The notes under the pieces are model-generated. The model was not told the DNA's origin. It made no database searches and saw only the letters and a list, made by a program, of their open reading frames with translations. 64,000 bases of DNA, taken from Porphyra umbilicalis. Its lineage: Eukaryota; Rhodophyta; Bangiophyceae; Bangiales; Bangiaceae. The stretch is from positions 248,001-312,000 of the forward strand of contig KV918781.1 in the NCBI GenBank assembly GCA_002049455.2, in the 5' to 3' direction. Position numbers and translations under genes: made by a program. This document shows, piece after piece, positions 45,600-56,385 of this stretch (position 1 is the first letter of the stretch; each line of letters starts with the position of its first letter).

Positions 45600-46069
45600 A
45601 GGCATCTCCACTGCCCTCCCCCACCGCTGTGGCCTCCCCTCACCGCTGCTGCCTCCCCCCACCGCTGCTGCCTCCCCTCCCCGGTGCTGCCTCCCCCTCA
45701 GCTGCTCCTTCCTTCCCCGCTGCTTAATCCCTCACCGCTGCTGCCCCCACCCACCGCTGTTCCTGTCCCCCCACCGGGGCCGATCCCCCTCACCGCCAAA
45801 GGATCCCCCTACTGCCGATGGCGTCCACCACTGGCGCCAGCATCTACCGCCGCCGGCTGCTCTCACCGCCAGCCACCACCACCAGCCGCCCCACCCACAC
45901 CAGGCGGCCGCCAACCGTCCACCACAGCACCCGCCACCCGCCACCCGCCACCGACGGCCCGCCCTCCTGCCGGCCGCACACGCGCCGGGGTCGTCGCCGC
46001 CACCGACCGACGGCGGGGGCGGCGCCAGTGGCAGGGGCGGCGGCTGCGCCAGCAGGGGGGGCGGCGGCA

Positions 46070-46100
<31 letters not shown>

Positions 46101-46650
46101 GTAGGGGGGGCGGCGGCGGGGGCGGCGGCCGGCGGCGGGGGCGGCGGCCAGCGGCGGGGGCGGCGGCCAGCGGCGGCGGCGGCGGCAGGCGGCAGGGGCG
46201 GCGGCAGGCGGCAAGGGCGGCGGCGGGGGCGGGGGCGCCGGCCGGCGGCGGGGGTGGCGGCCACAGGCGGCAGCGGCGGCGGGGGCGGCGGCGGCGGAGG
46301 GGGCGGCGGCCAGCGGCGGGGGCGGCGGCCAGCGGCGGGGGCGGCGGCAGCGGCGGGGGCGGCGGCAGGCGGCAGGGGCGGCGGCAGGCGGCAAGGGCGG
46401 CGGCGGGGGCGGGGGCGCGGCCGGCGGCGGGGGTGGCGGTCAGCGGCGGGGGCGGCGGCCAGCGGCGGGGGCGGCGGCGGGGGCGGCGGGGGCGGCGGGG
46501 CGGCGGGGGCGGCTGCGGGGGCGGCGGCGGCGCCAGCAGGGGCGGCGGCGCCAGCAGGGGGGGCCGGCGCCAGCAGGGGGGGCGGTGGCAGGCGGCGGGG
46601 GCGGCGCCCGTAGGGGGGGGGCGGCCAGCGGCGGGGGCTGGCGGGGGCGC
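45600..46650. repeat. simple and low-complexity repeats
   Basis: 45605-45760 repeats CACCGCTGCTGCCTCCCC-like units. 46010-46650 is almost pure GGC/GGGGGC repeat with CAGCGG and CAGGCGG variants. Open frames there encode only Gly/Ala/Arg/Pro runs and are not taken as genes. Confidence 0.8.
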
Positions 46651-47654
46651 TGGTGCCGGGCAGCTGGCCTGGGGGATGGGCATTCCCAACGCGAGGGGTA
46701 GGAATAGGGCCGCTGGCGATAAGGACACTGGCCAGACCCGACCAGCAAGTAAATGGAGGGGTGACAACTTCACAGCCAGAGAGGCTCTTGGGAGTGGGGA
46801 CCTTGTCTGGGCCGAAGGCCCCGTTAGAAGATTAGAGTGGGTGAGAGAAAAAAGGAGAAAAACGTCGATTTGAGCCAGCTGAGGTGCCCTCACCTCCCCC
46901 GCCTTCACACTGTCGAAAAGTGGTGCGAGAAATTTGTCAGGACCGGAGTGTCTTTCTATATACCAGATCCAGTGCGGATGACTACAGCGCGACCACGAAG
47001 CCGACATTCGGCGAAGACTCCTCGTCCGACGGCTCTGCGCAGGCTCTCGTGTAAATGGTCCTCGTTAGCCTGCCAGCTAGGTGCTGCATTGACACCTCAC
47101 ACGACGGCAGGCCACGCCCTGCCATTCGCGTCGCAGGTCGCATGCGCAAGTGGATCGCCTGCCCCATCAGCAGCGGTTGAAGTCTCGCACTGGTGACGAT
47201 GCAACTGCCTTGGCCTGGTGTCGCGCTGCGGTGGTGCACGCGCCGCATTTTAACCCCGTGTGTACGGGGAGATGGCTCGCGCGCACCCTTCCGTGCGCCG
47301 CGACCAGAGCTGCCCACCGGGCGCCATGCCCTCCGAGCCGTCGTCGACAGGGCGGACAGGTGGTGGTGGGGCGCTCTATTTCATATCGTCGCACCGATGT
47401 AGCTGGAAGGCGATGGACGGAAGATCGTAGGCAAGTCCCATCCACCCTCCCCTGTACCCCCGCACTCACACCCAACAACATCGGACGACACGTCCAGTCG
47501 TCCGCGGCGTTCTCCTGCCCGTGTTGTCAAGTCGGCACCAGCACCGGCTTGCTCTTCCTGCAGCTGAACGCCTCAGTTGCTTTTGTACGGTTGAGGCACG
47601 GGCCTATCCAACCTCTGGTTCATCATTGTTCGCCCTGTTGGGGGCTCGGTCGCC
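46651..47654. other. spacer upstream of the Hog gene
   Basis: Composition falls to ordinary levels. No protein family or RNA gene is seen; it probably holds the promoter and 5' UTR of the gene that follows. Confidence 0.4.
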
Positions 47655-48968
47655 ATGGTGGTGGATTGGGCTCCTCTCGTCCGGCTCGGCTGCCGCCTGG
47701 CAATCGCTGCTGTCGCTGTGGTCGCGCTGGCCGCGGCAGGTGTCGCGCCCGCGCACGGCGACTTGATCGTGTCATTTAGCGGTGAGCCCGGCTATGTGGC
47801 GGACGCCATTGACAATCGCTTCGACCACGATGTCTCAACCATTCCGTTCTACCCCGCTAGTACTGTCTTGCGTCCCATGTGCGGCGAACGCTGCTGTATT
47901 TCGGTTTGCAAAGTCAACGACGACGCGGAGTTGATGGAGGTGGCGGCCTGGGGCGCTCCGGCGTCGTCGACCAAGCCCCGTGACCCGGTCCCATCGAACA
48001 AGTGTCCGCTGGCTTTTGGCCAAATTCAACTCGACTGGTCAGACACCTCTCTTGCAAGCACATCTTCGTTTCAAGACACTGACATTTGGGTGGTCCAACG
48101 CAAAGCCGTCGCACTCCCGCTTTGCTCGGCGGCCGGTGTCCGGTGGGTGGTCGGCGCAACAGGCGACCAGCTTGACACGCAGGCGACGCCCGGGGCGGGT
48201 TCCGCGCCACCACCCCCCTCGGTGCCGGGACTACCTGGCAGCGGCAACGGCGGTGGTGGCGGCGGCGGTTCGGTGCCACCACCCTCGTCTTCCTCGGATG
48301 ACCCAGACTCCACGGTGCCGGGACTACCTGGCAGCAGCAACGGCGGTGGTGGCGGCGGCGGTGGCGGCGGTGGTGGCGGCGACGGTGGCGAGACGTTTGA
48401 CCCCACTGTCAACGAGCCCTCCTGCTTTCCCGCCGCCGCCGCCGTGCGGCTAGCCGATGGCCGGTCAGTGGCGGTAGCGGGACTAACGACTGGTGACGTC
48501 GCCGGCGTCACCCACATGACAACCAGCGACGTGTACACATGGTCTCACCGCTCGCCTGGCGGCAGCCATCCGTACGTTTCCATGAAGACGGCGCGAGGAG
48601 GTGTGCTCGAAGCTTCTTCTGGGCATCTGGTGTACGTGGCGCTCGAGGCCGGCGCTGGCGGAGGGTCCCGGCTGGTGCCCGCCGGGTCTGTTCGACCGGG
48701 CATGGCGGTTGTGTCGGCCGACGGCTCTCCGGACTCGGTTGTGGCCGTGACGGCGGTGCGGCGGGCTGGCAAGTACGCACCTCACACTCTCCATGGAGAC
48801 TTGGTGGTCAGCGGCTTCCGCGTGTCGACCTACACGACGGCGGTGCATCCCACGGTTGCGCACGCATTGCTGTTACCGGTGCGGGCGGCGTACGCGGTGG
48901 GGTGGGATTTGCTGGGCGGGTGGTTGGATGAGGGCGCTCCGTGGGCGGCCAGGGCGGCGACGTTGTGA
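47655..48968 (+). CDS. secreted Hedgehog-type Hint (Hog) domain protein
   Basis: 437 residues in one frame. Residues 1-35 are a signal peptide or membrane anchor (Leu/Ala/Val-rich, ending near APAHG). Residues 36-165 form a Cys-containing domain I do not recognise (CGERCCISVC). Residues 175-250 are a Pro/Ser/Gly-rich linker with two VPGLPGS blocks. The C-terminal part is a Hint domain of the Hedgehog autoprocessing type: Cys257 in SCFPAAAAVRLADG as the nucleophile, SSGHLVYV with His324 as the conserved His (Ser where animal Hog has Thr), then GKYAPHTLHGDLVVSG, the typical Hog ending. Such proteins are predicted to cleave themselves after the secretory pathway. Red algae are among the non-animals known to carry Hog proteins. 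Confidence 0.85.
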   Translation: MVVDWAPLVRLGCRLAIAAVAVVALAAAGVAPAHGDLIVSFSGEPGYVADAIDNRFDHDVSTIPFYPASTVLRPMCGERCCISVCKVNDDAELMEVAAWGAPASSTKPRDPVPSNKCPLAFGQIQLDWSDTSLASTSSFQDTDIWVVQRKAVALPLCSAAGVRWVVGATGDQLDTQATPGAGSAPPPPSVPGLPGSGNGGGGGGGSVPPPSSSSDDPDSTVPGLPGSSNGGGGGGGGGGGGGDGGETFDPTVNEPSCFPAAAAVRLADGRSVAVAGLTTGDVAGVTHMTTSDVYTWSHRSPGGSHPYVSMKTARGGVLEASSGHLVYVALEAGAGGGSRLVPAGSVRPGMAVVSADGSPDSVVAVTAVRRAGKYAPHTLHGDLVVSGFRVSTYTTAVHPTVAHALLLPVRAAYAVGWDLLGGWLDEGAPWAARAATL

Positions 48969-49807
48969 GCACCGTCGTGACGGTCATAGTTTTGGGAATG
49001 GCTCGAGACGTGGACACTTTTGGACCGCTACTTTCAGTTTCTAAACGCATGGGCATACGTTAGCCAGGCTGAGCCCCTCCTTCCCTCACGTCCAGCGGTC
49101 ACGCCACATTGTCACCAAAAGGCCGTCCGATACGCCCACCGCCATTCGATGCGGTGTCGGTGGCGGGGGTGGCCGTGGGGGCGCCTTCCACCCCCCGCCC
49201 TCCTCCGCGTCGCGTGCATTTGGACGCGGGAGGTGGGGCTGGCGGCCGCCGCTGTGGCATTCGCGGATGTTTCCACCCTCCTGGTGCGGCTCGACGGGGC
49301 CTGCGCCTTTTGCGCGGGGGCTTTGCCGCCACCGCTGATGCACACGGAGGTGGCGGCGGAGCCGGCGACGAGAAGCAACGCGGCGTGCCAGGCGGCCATC
49401 TAAAGTCGGTTCCATTTTGCTAAAGCCCTAGAAAAAACAACCATAGCAACCTGACGCCAACAGGGATCCGTCTCAAACTTTGCGTACTAATGAGAAAAGG
49501 GCTTCCGGGCCTTACGAAAATGATGAACAGTCGGTAGCGCTTGTTGCACCATGAGAGTGTGGCATGTATCTCGTATAGGACCCTCCGTGAAGAAGACGTT
49601 CTGATCCGCACGGTCCTCGGATGCGGTCGATTCGGGGCCTCACCCCGAATCGACCGAATACGAGTGATGCAAGGGGCACACAAACCTCGCCACAAGCGCA
49701 AGGGAAACACAATGAGAATCACGTCGCCTGAGCGATGGGCAACCTATCCGAGCTGACACATGGTCTGAAACCACTTCAAATGTGCGAGAGTTATTTTCCG
49801 GCTGCTA
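48969..49807. other. spacer with a hairpin, no supported gene
   Basis: 49112-49399 is open on both strands; the minus frame begins with a signal-peptide-like stretch but continues as low-complexity Arg/His sequence, so I do not call it. 49625-49655 is a perfect 13-bp stem (GGTCGATTCGGGG) with 5-base loop. Confidence 0.4.
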
Positions 49808-49939
49808 CAGCCGTTCTCTCAAAAATCCCGCACTCCAACTGTTCCAAAAGAGTGCCAAATCGGCCTCTGAGGTGTCGTGGAGGCCGATTTGGCACTCTTT
49901 TGCAACAGTTGGAGTGCGGGATTTTTGAGAGAACGGCTG
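49808..49939. mobile_element. 132-bp foldback MITE, Tc1/mariner type
   Basis: Two 60-bp arms (49808-49867 and 49880-49939) are inverted copies with one mismatch and a 12-base loop. Ends start CAGCCGTTCTCTCAAAAATC, and TA flanks both sides (49806-49807 and 49940-49941). The near-perfect arms suggest a young or conserved copy. It would form a very stable RNA hairpin if transcribed. Confidence 0.88.
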
Positions 49940-49941
49940 TA

Positions 49942-50894
49942 TACAAAAAAAAGGCAGAAAAGTGAGAAAAAATGGGGTAGGATTTTTTCTGTAGGGCTCG
50001 CATTTCTTGGGCCTGGCAGCTATGCCAGCTAGAGTGACATCATAAAAGAGCCTCTGAGCTGCTCGTCAAAACCCGCGTATGAACGTCCCAAACGGTGGAG
50101 TAGATCGCGCGTTACGATTTGTCAAAGTGGGGACCTTCTCACTCAGGGCTCCAGCAAAGTGTAACGGACTTTAGTAGCAGACACTCCTCGATGGGCTGCC
50201 GCCTCGGACGGTAGTGGCAACAGGGCACCAGGCGCAGGTGGGGGGGTCCAACTGGGCGGTCGACTCGGCAACGTGCTCGCCGAGGCGTGGGGCGCAAGCG
50301 GACGGGGGGTCAGCGCCACTGCCGGGGGCTTGCGAGGGAGGGCGACTGCGTCAACGGCGGCGGGGGCGGCGACTGGCGCGATCGCACAGAGGGCAAGATC
50401 GGGGGACCCGAGGAGCCCTTCGACGGCCTTCTTTCGGCCCGGTCGAGGTTTGACTTTACATTGTCTGGTGTTTTTTTTTGTTGGTGTGTGCAGCCCCGTC
50501 AATAACCCAGCTGCAGGCCCACCCCCCCCCCTCTCTTCCCCGGCATGCTACGGCCTTTCCCCCCACCGTTCTTCCTGCCTGAACCGGATCATACAGCACA
50601 GTCACTGTACACTACGGGCATGGCCGTCGGCGCAAGGCCCGGCTGCGAGCACCGCTTGCCCACTCCCCTGACACGAGGGCAGCTCCTGGCGAGGTGGCCG
50701 GGATGCAACCATGCACGGATCGCGCACACACCATACAATACGACTACTTGATTACGTTCCATACATTTCCCCGGACTTTAGTTCCAGGGTACTACCTGAC
50801 ATGCACGTCGAAAAATAAACTCTTTCAAGCAAGTGCACGTTGAGGGAGTACTTAAGATATATTGGGAAAACTGTTTTGCTCGCAGTTCTTACTG
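49942..50894. other. spacer without a confident gene
   Basis: 50171-50510 keeps a plus-strand frame open with a moderately protein-like Ala/Gly/Arg sequence (around LGNVLAEAWGASGRG), ended by a T run near 50473. No family match, so no gene is called. Confidence 0.35.
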
Positions 50895-50896
50895 TA

Positions 50897-51168
50897 CAGT
50901 CAATCCCCGACCTTGTCACGCTCCGTAAAGGCCCAGGTGGGGCTTTAACGAGTCGACCGTCGATCGCTGCCAGAGGGGCGATCAAGGCACATTCTCACTT
51001 CGTGCAAGGCTCCGATCAGCTTTTAAGAGATCGACCTGCCTTGATTGCATCAGACAGGCAGGTTCCTCTGGCAAATATGGGTGAAGTAGCCTTCAGAACT
51101 GGCTGCTGCAATAATAGCGGCAGCCGCAATTCGTGACATAGGGGTGGGAGATGAACGGGGATTGACTG
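50897..51168. mobile_element. 272-bp MITE, Tc1/mariner type
   Basis: Inverted ends CAGTCAATCCCCG (left) and the same read inward from the right, with TA at 50895-50896 and 51169-51170. No coding capacity. Confidence 0.8.
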
Positions 51169-51170
51169 TA

Positions 51171-52580
51171 CTTCTGTTCTGGAGACGCTCTCTTGTCGTC
51201 AGGAACCGGGCGGGGCTCTCGGTCATCTTCGTGCCGAGCGCCGCAGTCGCGCGTCGTCTTCCGCGGCGTCGGCAGCGCTGGACGTAAACGTCCATGAAAG
51301 ACGTCCATCATGGCAGGTACGCTGGGGGGGGGGGGGCGCGAGCACGGGAACTCCAAAGACTTGGCCACATCGATTGGAAGGGGCTGTGGGGCACGTTTCA
51401 TGTGCTTTTTTTCAAGAAGGGTCGCGTTGGGACGTTCTTCCAGGGCGCTGCACGGATGACTGTTGAGGCGCGCATTGGGGAGGTACGGTCCGGCAACAGG
51501 CAGTATGGGCCTGGCTGACCTTGGACATCTCGCGTGTCTGTCGTGACTCGCCACCGTTGCCATCGCTGCCGTCGACGGCAGTGGTCGCCGCGTGCACCGC
51601 CAAGGCCGCACCGGCCACCCTTGTGGTGCGGTGGGACGGCGATGGCGACGACGGCGGCCGCGGCGGGGGCGGCGGTGGCGACGGCGGCGCCACTGCCGGC
51701 GCCACCAGCGGCGGGTAAAAGGCGGCAACCGTGGCCTGCGACTCGTTGGTGGCACCCCCCCCCAGAGTACGTCCAGCACGTCTGGGAGCGCCCAGGCGGT
51801 GGTCGGGACGCTATCCCTTCCCGCCGCCCCCCCCTCCTCCGACACGGCCGTCTGGGGCGCAGCGCCCCCGTGGCGCCGCCATCTGCTACCGGCACTCGGA
51901 AAGCCGCCCGTCGCCGGCGGCCGCGGCGGCGGCAGTGAGGCAATCACAGATGGTGGCATCTGGGGAGACGGGCGGGGAGGGTGGTGGCGGCGAGCGGGGG
52001 GGAGGAATGATGCCACCCCGCGCGTGCCTGCCCGCCGCCGCCGGCGGTGGCGGTCGACGCAAGAAAGGCGGCGAGGGTGCCGGGGCGGCAGCGGGAGGGG
52101 GCGGCTAACGAGGTCGGTGGCCAGGCGGGGCGGGGCGGGCTCTCGTGGAGGATGATGCCCATATTTAGGGGTTATGTTGCCGCAGACAGCGCACCCGAGA
52201 GCACCGCACGCAGTCGGTGTTGTGCGACAAACGCGGCATCAACGCCGCCCGCCTCCGCCCGCAATGCGTTGGTGCCGAATGCGGCGGCCTCTGCTACAGG
52301 CGCTTGCGGCAGCGGAAACACGGCTGGCTGTTCTTCCGCCGAGGCCGCTGTTACCACGGACAACGCCGCCGCCGTACTCGACAATCCCTCAGGCTTCAAC
52401 CGACCGCCAACTGTGATGCCACCCACTCCCCGCCCCCGTCCCCCCCCTCCGAGGGAGATGCTGGCGGCGTCGGCGACGGCACCGGAAGCGTTACGACCAC
52501 CGTCGCCATGAGCATCACTCCCCCTCATTCAAAGTCCCCCCCCCCCCCATTAAGAAACGCGACGACATGCGTTTGAGTCG
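51171..52580. other. spacer with GC-rich low-complexity segments
   Basis: It contains G and C runs (near 51327 and 52540) and GGC/GCC repeats at 51600-51720 and 51900-52100. Frames are open on both strands around 51400-52016 and 52172-52528, without motifs. No gene is supported. Confidence 0.4.
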
Positions 52581-52997
52581 GTAGGGACGTTCGACTCCCG
52601 ACGGCAGTGAGCCTACGCCACACAAACGTGGCCGTGTGCGACCGAACCACGCCAACGCGCGCCTGGAATGCTCCACACCGAGCCATCGATCGGGTGGCGA
52701 GCTCCCCACCGCTCCTTCGGTAGGGACGTTCGACTCCCGACGGCAGTAAGCCTACGCCACACAAACGTGGCCGTGTGCGACCGAACCACGCCAACGCGCG
52801 CCTGGAATGCTCCACACCGAGCCATCGATCGGGTGGCGAGCTCCCCACCGCTCCTTCGGTAGGGACGTTCGACTCCCGACGGCAGTGAGCCTACGCCACA
52901 CAAACGTGGCCGTGTGCGACCGAACCACGCCAACGCGCGCCTGGAATGCTCCACACCGAGCCATCGATCGGGTGGCGAGCTCCCCACCGCTCCTTCG
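52581..52997. repeat. tandem repeat, 3 x 139 bp
   Basis: Three almost identical head-to-tail units starting GTAGGGACGTTCGACTCCCG at 52581, 52720 and 52859. Only one or two bases differ between units (for example in GGCAGTGAGCC), so the array is recent. Confidence 0.95.
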
Positions 52998-53430
52998 ACG
53001 CGAGCGGCCGCCGCCGATCCTGCGCACATCCCTCAACGCGACGTCCTTGGCGCTTGGCTGGCTCACGAACCGCTCGCTTTCACGCGGGCGACCCCGGTCG
53101 CCTCTGCCACCGCCTGCGGCGCGTTGACATGCGCCTTGACGGCGTTTTTGACGGCCACCGACGCGAATAACCACTTGACGGCGGGGGGAGAGGGCGGGGC
53201 GTACCCCGCGCAGTATCTCGGAGGGGAAACGACGGTGCGAATGAGGGAGGGGGGGGAGCCGTCCACGGCGCCGCCGCGGGCGCTGCGGGCTCTGCCGCTG
53301 CCGGCGCTGCCGCCGCCCCTACCGTCGCCGCCGACGCTAGTCGCTACGTCACGGGGTATTTGTTGGCGGCAGCGGCGGCGGCGGTGGCGGCGGCGGCGGC
53401 GGGCGTGGCGGCGGCGGGCGGGACCCGTCC
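52998..53430. other. spacer before the possible nucleoporin fragment
   Basis: GC-rich with GCC/GGC repeats near 53290-53420. No separate gene is supported. Confidence 0.35.
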
Positions 53431-53883
53431 ATGACCGGGGAAGAAAAAGCGGCGGTCCCCCCCGTGTGGCCGCTGACGAGCTACGGCGCAGACGCGTCGC
53501 TGCTCATCCTTTCCGCCGACGTGTCGCTCGACGAGGCCCGCGCGGCGGTCGTCGCCGGCGGCCCCGCCGTCGCCGCCGCCGAAGCGTCCACCTGTGCGGC
53601 CGCGTGCACGCGCCTCACCGCCCTCACCGGCTGCGACGCGCGGGGGCGGCGGGCGGCGGGCCCCGCAGTTGGCGCCCCGCCGCTGCCGGGCGCCGCCGCC
53701 GCCGGGAGGGGTGTTTTTTGGCTCCGCCCCGCCGAGGGGGGTGGGCGGCTTTGGCGCCGCCGTCGCCGCCGCGCCGGGCGGCGGCAGCGGCGGCGGTGTC
53801 GGGGTGTTTTGGGCGCGGCCCGCCGGGGCGCTCGGGACACGTGCGCCCACTCCTCGTCCACGCACATCATGCGCCGACCCTAA
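53431..53883 (+). CDS. possible fragment of a NUP42-like CCCH/FG protein
   Basis: The first 40 residues read VPPVWPLTSYGADASLL and DVSLDEARAAV, which recalls the WxLT.YG...GDVS.EELR segment of plant CCCH zinc-finger/NUP42-like proteins. Another frame of the same stretch reads Gly/Phe-rich blocks (VFFGSAPPRGVGGFG) like FG repeats. No CCCH finger was found upstream and the end runs into a perfect inverted repeat, so exon structure and identity are weak. Confidence 0.25.
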   Translation: MTGEEKAAVPPVWPLTSYGADASLLILSADVSLDEARAAVVAGGPAVAAAEASTCAAACTRLTALTGCDARGRRAAGPAVGAPPLPGAAAAGRGVFWLRPAEGGGRLWRRRRRRAGRRQRRRCRGVLGAARRGARDTCAHSSSTHIMRRP

Positions 53884-53967
53884 GCCCGACTCCGCCGGTG
53901 TTGCGGAGTCGGGCTTAGGGTCGGCGCATGATGTGCGTGGACGAGGAGTGGGCGCACGTGTCCCGAG
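53831..53967. repeat. perfect 64-bp inverted repeat with 9-base loop
   Basis: Arms 53831-53894 and 53904-53967 are exact reverse complements; the loop is CCGGTGTTG. No target duplication is visible. It may be a foldback element, a strong hairpin terminator, or an artefact of library or assembly. Confidence 0.92.
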
Positions 53968-54377
53968 GGTCGAGGGTGACAAGGGCACGAGCAGCGGCGG
54001 AGGACGCCAAGTAGACGTAGACTCAGCCTCAGTATTGCACGAGAGTGCAGGCGCTCGAGTGTCCAATTGACCTCCTGAACCGCCTGGCTATCATCTGCAG
54101 CGGGTCCCCGCCTGTACCACCCGTCGCTGTTTGACGACCGTCCACCAGCGCGAGCCACTGACTTACTGCGGCGTCTTCTGGTGCCTCTATTATGACCTCA
54201 GCCCGATCAGGTGTGTGGCGGCCACGCCGCTACGCGAAGGAGGCCCTTGTGCCGAGCGGCAAGGACGCACCTGACGTAGCAGCTATGAGTGACGGAAGCC
54301 GAACAAATGGAAATGACCACGTCCGGCGCGGGCGTGCCGAGCATCACATTCGTCGCATTCTGGACGTCCAAGAAACG
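53968..54377. other. spacer up to Harbinger 2
   Basis: Ordinary composition, nothing recognised. Confidence 0.4.
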
Positions 54378-55163
54378 TAAGAGCAATCCCAGCAACGTCG
54401 GTCCCATCCTCCATTCAACCCGATCTGGGGCGACACGTGTGGCCCTCTCAGTGGGAAGACTATCCTGGGGGCCCCATATCCCGACGGGCGGTATGTACTG
54501 CGCGACATCGGCCGTCGAAACTGTCATGGCCGAAGGGACGTTAGGGTATACGTTGCTGGATTACACACGACCCAAATGGGACCATTGGCTGTTTAGAGAA
54601 GGACCGAGTTACTACGGATGGCAAAGCTGTCCCGTGTCGACTGGAGATCCACCACAGAACTCGGCCGAAGTCCCTCGAAAACAGAATCAAGCACGCCACG
54701 AGACCAAGAATTGAACGACAGCTCGCGAAACAAGGCTAAACGTATCCGAATCGTGCTCAATACGACACAACATAGGGTGAACGCGAAGACATGTGGCAGT
54801 GCCACGGTTCGTCCAACAAGGCTATCTGTTGCCGAGGCTCCCGCAGGCGACGACGGGTACTGCATATGGCGGATCACCCACAATCTGGGTTGCGGCTGTG
54901 TCGTCAGCAGATGCTGAGAGCAGATGGAGGGGCTGTCCAGGCCCGACAGAGACCCTCTCATGTTGTGTGGAACGGACGCTGCTGTGGCCTCGAGGGTATC
55001 AACCAACAATAGCGGATGTCATGAGCCTCTCTCGTGAAGAGTTCTTGGATTTCAGGCCGAAGGGGCGCTGTCTGATTGGCCTTCGCGGAAAATCATTCGT
55101 TTATCCAGATAGACCTCCACGGGATTTAGTGGAATCGGAGCATTTTAGAAGTCCAAGGTCGTA

Positions 55164-55791
55164 TGGTGCGTGTCCCAAAAATGAGACATGCGCGTTTTCT
55201 GAAGGACTGACACATCACTGCACGGGGGCAGGTGGGGTGGGGTACGAGAAAATTCTCGACTGGCCTCCATGGAAAGAGCCCCTCCCGACGCGTTCTTGGC
55301 TGACAACTCCTTAGTACCCGCCTGTGGGCACTGTTCTGTGGACCTCTCAGATAGCCCCGATCTTGGAGCCAGTCTTTTTCAGGTTCTTGGGGTTACAGGT
55401 TTGCAACGCCAAAGCTCATGTGCTAACTGGAGCTTCGATGAGGGGTGTCCCAAATCGTGTTTTCTTCACAGGGGGCTACATGGGAGTCTTTTTCACGTTT
55501 TTATTGGTAAGGTCGTGCCCTTTTCTTCGTGCACGATCTGTCAGCACATGCCTGCTCTAGTATCCGTGCATTTGATTGGGGCGCGTGGTCGTCACCTGTC
55601 GAAACTGCAATGAATGACACCATACCCCATGACACGTCAGGAGGTGCCGCCTCCGCTAACACTGTCAGGGGCCGTTCTGGAAGCACAGTGGGACCGAGTG
55701 GGTCACATTACATTATCGGACCGTTGCAGAAGGCCAGTGGGCCGAGAAAAAAAGAAAAAACCGCGATGTCTCATTTTTGGGACACGCACCA
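55164..55791. mobile_element. 628-bp MITE, Tc1/mariner type, inside Harbinger 2
   Basis: The inverted ends TGGTGCGTGTCCCAAAAATG are identical over 25 bp, with TA at 55162-55163 and 55792-55793. No coding capacity. Confidence 0.85.
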
Positions 55792-55945
55792 TAGATTGGG
55801 CTCGGTTTGGACCTATATCGATCCGCCATCGTTTAATCACTCAAAGCGGATCGCGCGGGGGTCATCACGAGAGGACGATCCCGTGATTTACCGGGACACT
55901 GGACGGACAGCGAGCGGGCGCCGCGCAGCAATGAGTGGCTCAGAT

Positions 55946-56385
55946 CAAGTCTATCGGTGTGCCATTTTGCCATCCGATGGCCAAGGGCATCTCTATGGGG
56001 AGGTCATTTTGCCATATCCTGTGCCATATTGCTATCCTTCGTGCCAAATGTGCGCAGGATAGCCAGAAGGATAGCTACAGCCATCCTTTGTGCCAAAGAC
56101 GTGGACCAATAGAACGACGAGCAACAGCGTCTCTCGAACGCGCCAGTTCGGAATTGTTTTGGCTACCTTACCACAGGCCCTCTGTGCGCGGACTTCGAAC
56201 CATACAAGGCCATCATCTGTACTGGAAGGTGCTTTGCGAGTCATCCGAGAGGTATGGGCCTTCAGAAGGGGGTGAGCAGCTGGATTTGCATATATAGCAC
56301 AAGAATTGACTGATAGAGATGCTCTTGGCCATAGCCAAAAAATATGGCCAGATGGCGATAGCACAATGGCCCACGGATAGACTTG
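55946..56385. mobile_element. about 440-bp MITE inside Harbinger 2
   Basis: The inverted ends CAAGTCTATCGGTGTGCC / CAAGTCTATCCGTGGGCC continue inward as imperfect inverted repeats with GCCAT words over about 75 bp. CTCAG stands two bases outside each end, a possible 5-bp duplication. The exact borders and superfamily are uncertain. Confidence 0.6.

Noticed and set aside
40761-46650. Many frames of 300-870 codons on both strands
   Set aside because: They overlap each other in most frames, encode Arg/Pro/Gly/Ala runs only, and follow the extreme GC content; only the U2A' frame shows family motifs.
49112-49399. Minus-strand frame with signal-peptide-like start
   Set aside because: The remainder is low-complexity and the other strand is open too.
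49625-49655. Hairpin GGTCGATTCGGGG considered as part of a tRNA T-arm
   Set aside because: No acceptor, D or anticodon arms can be placed around it.
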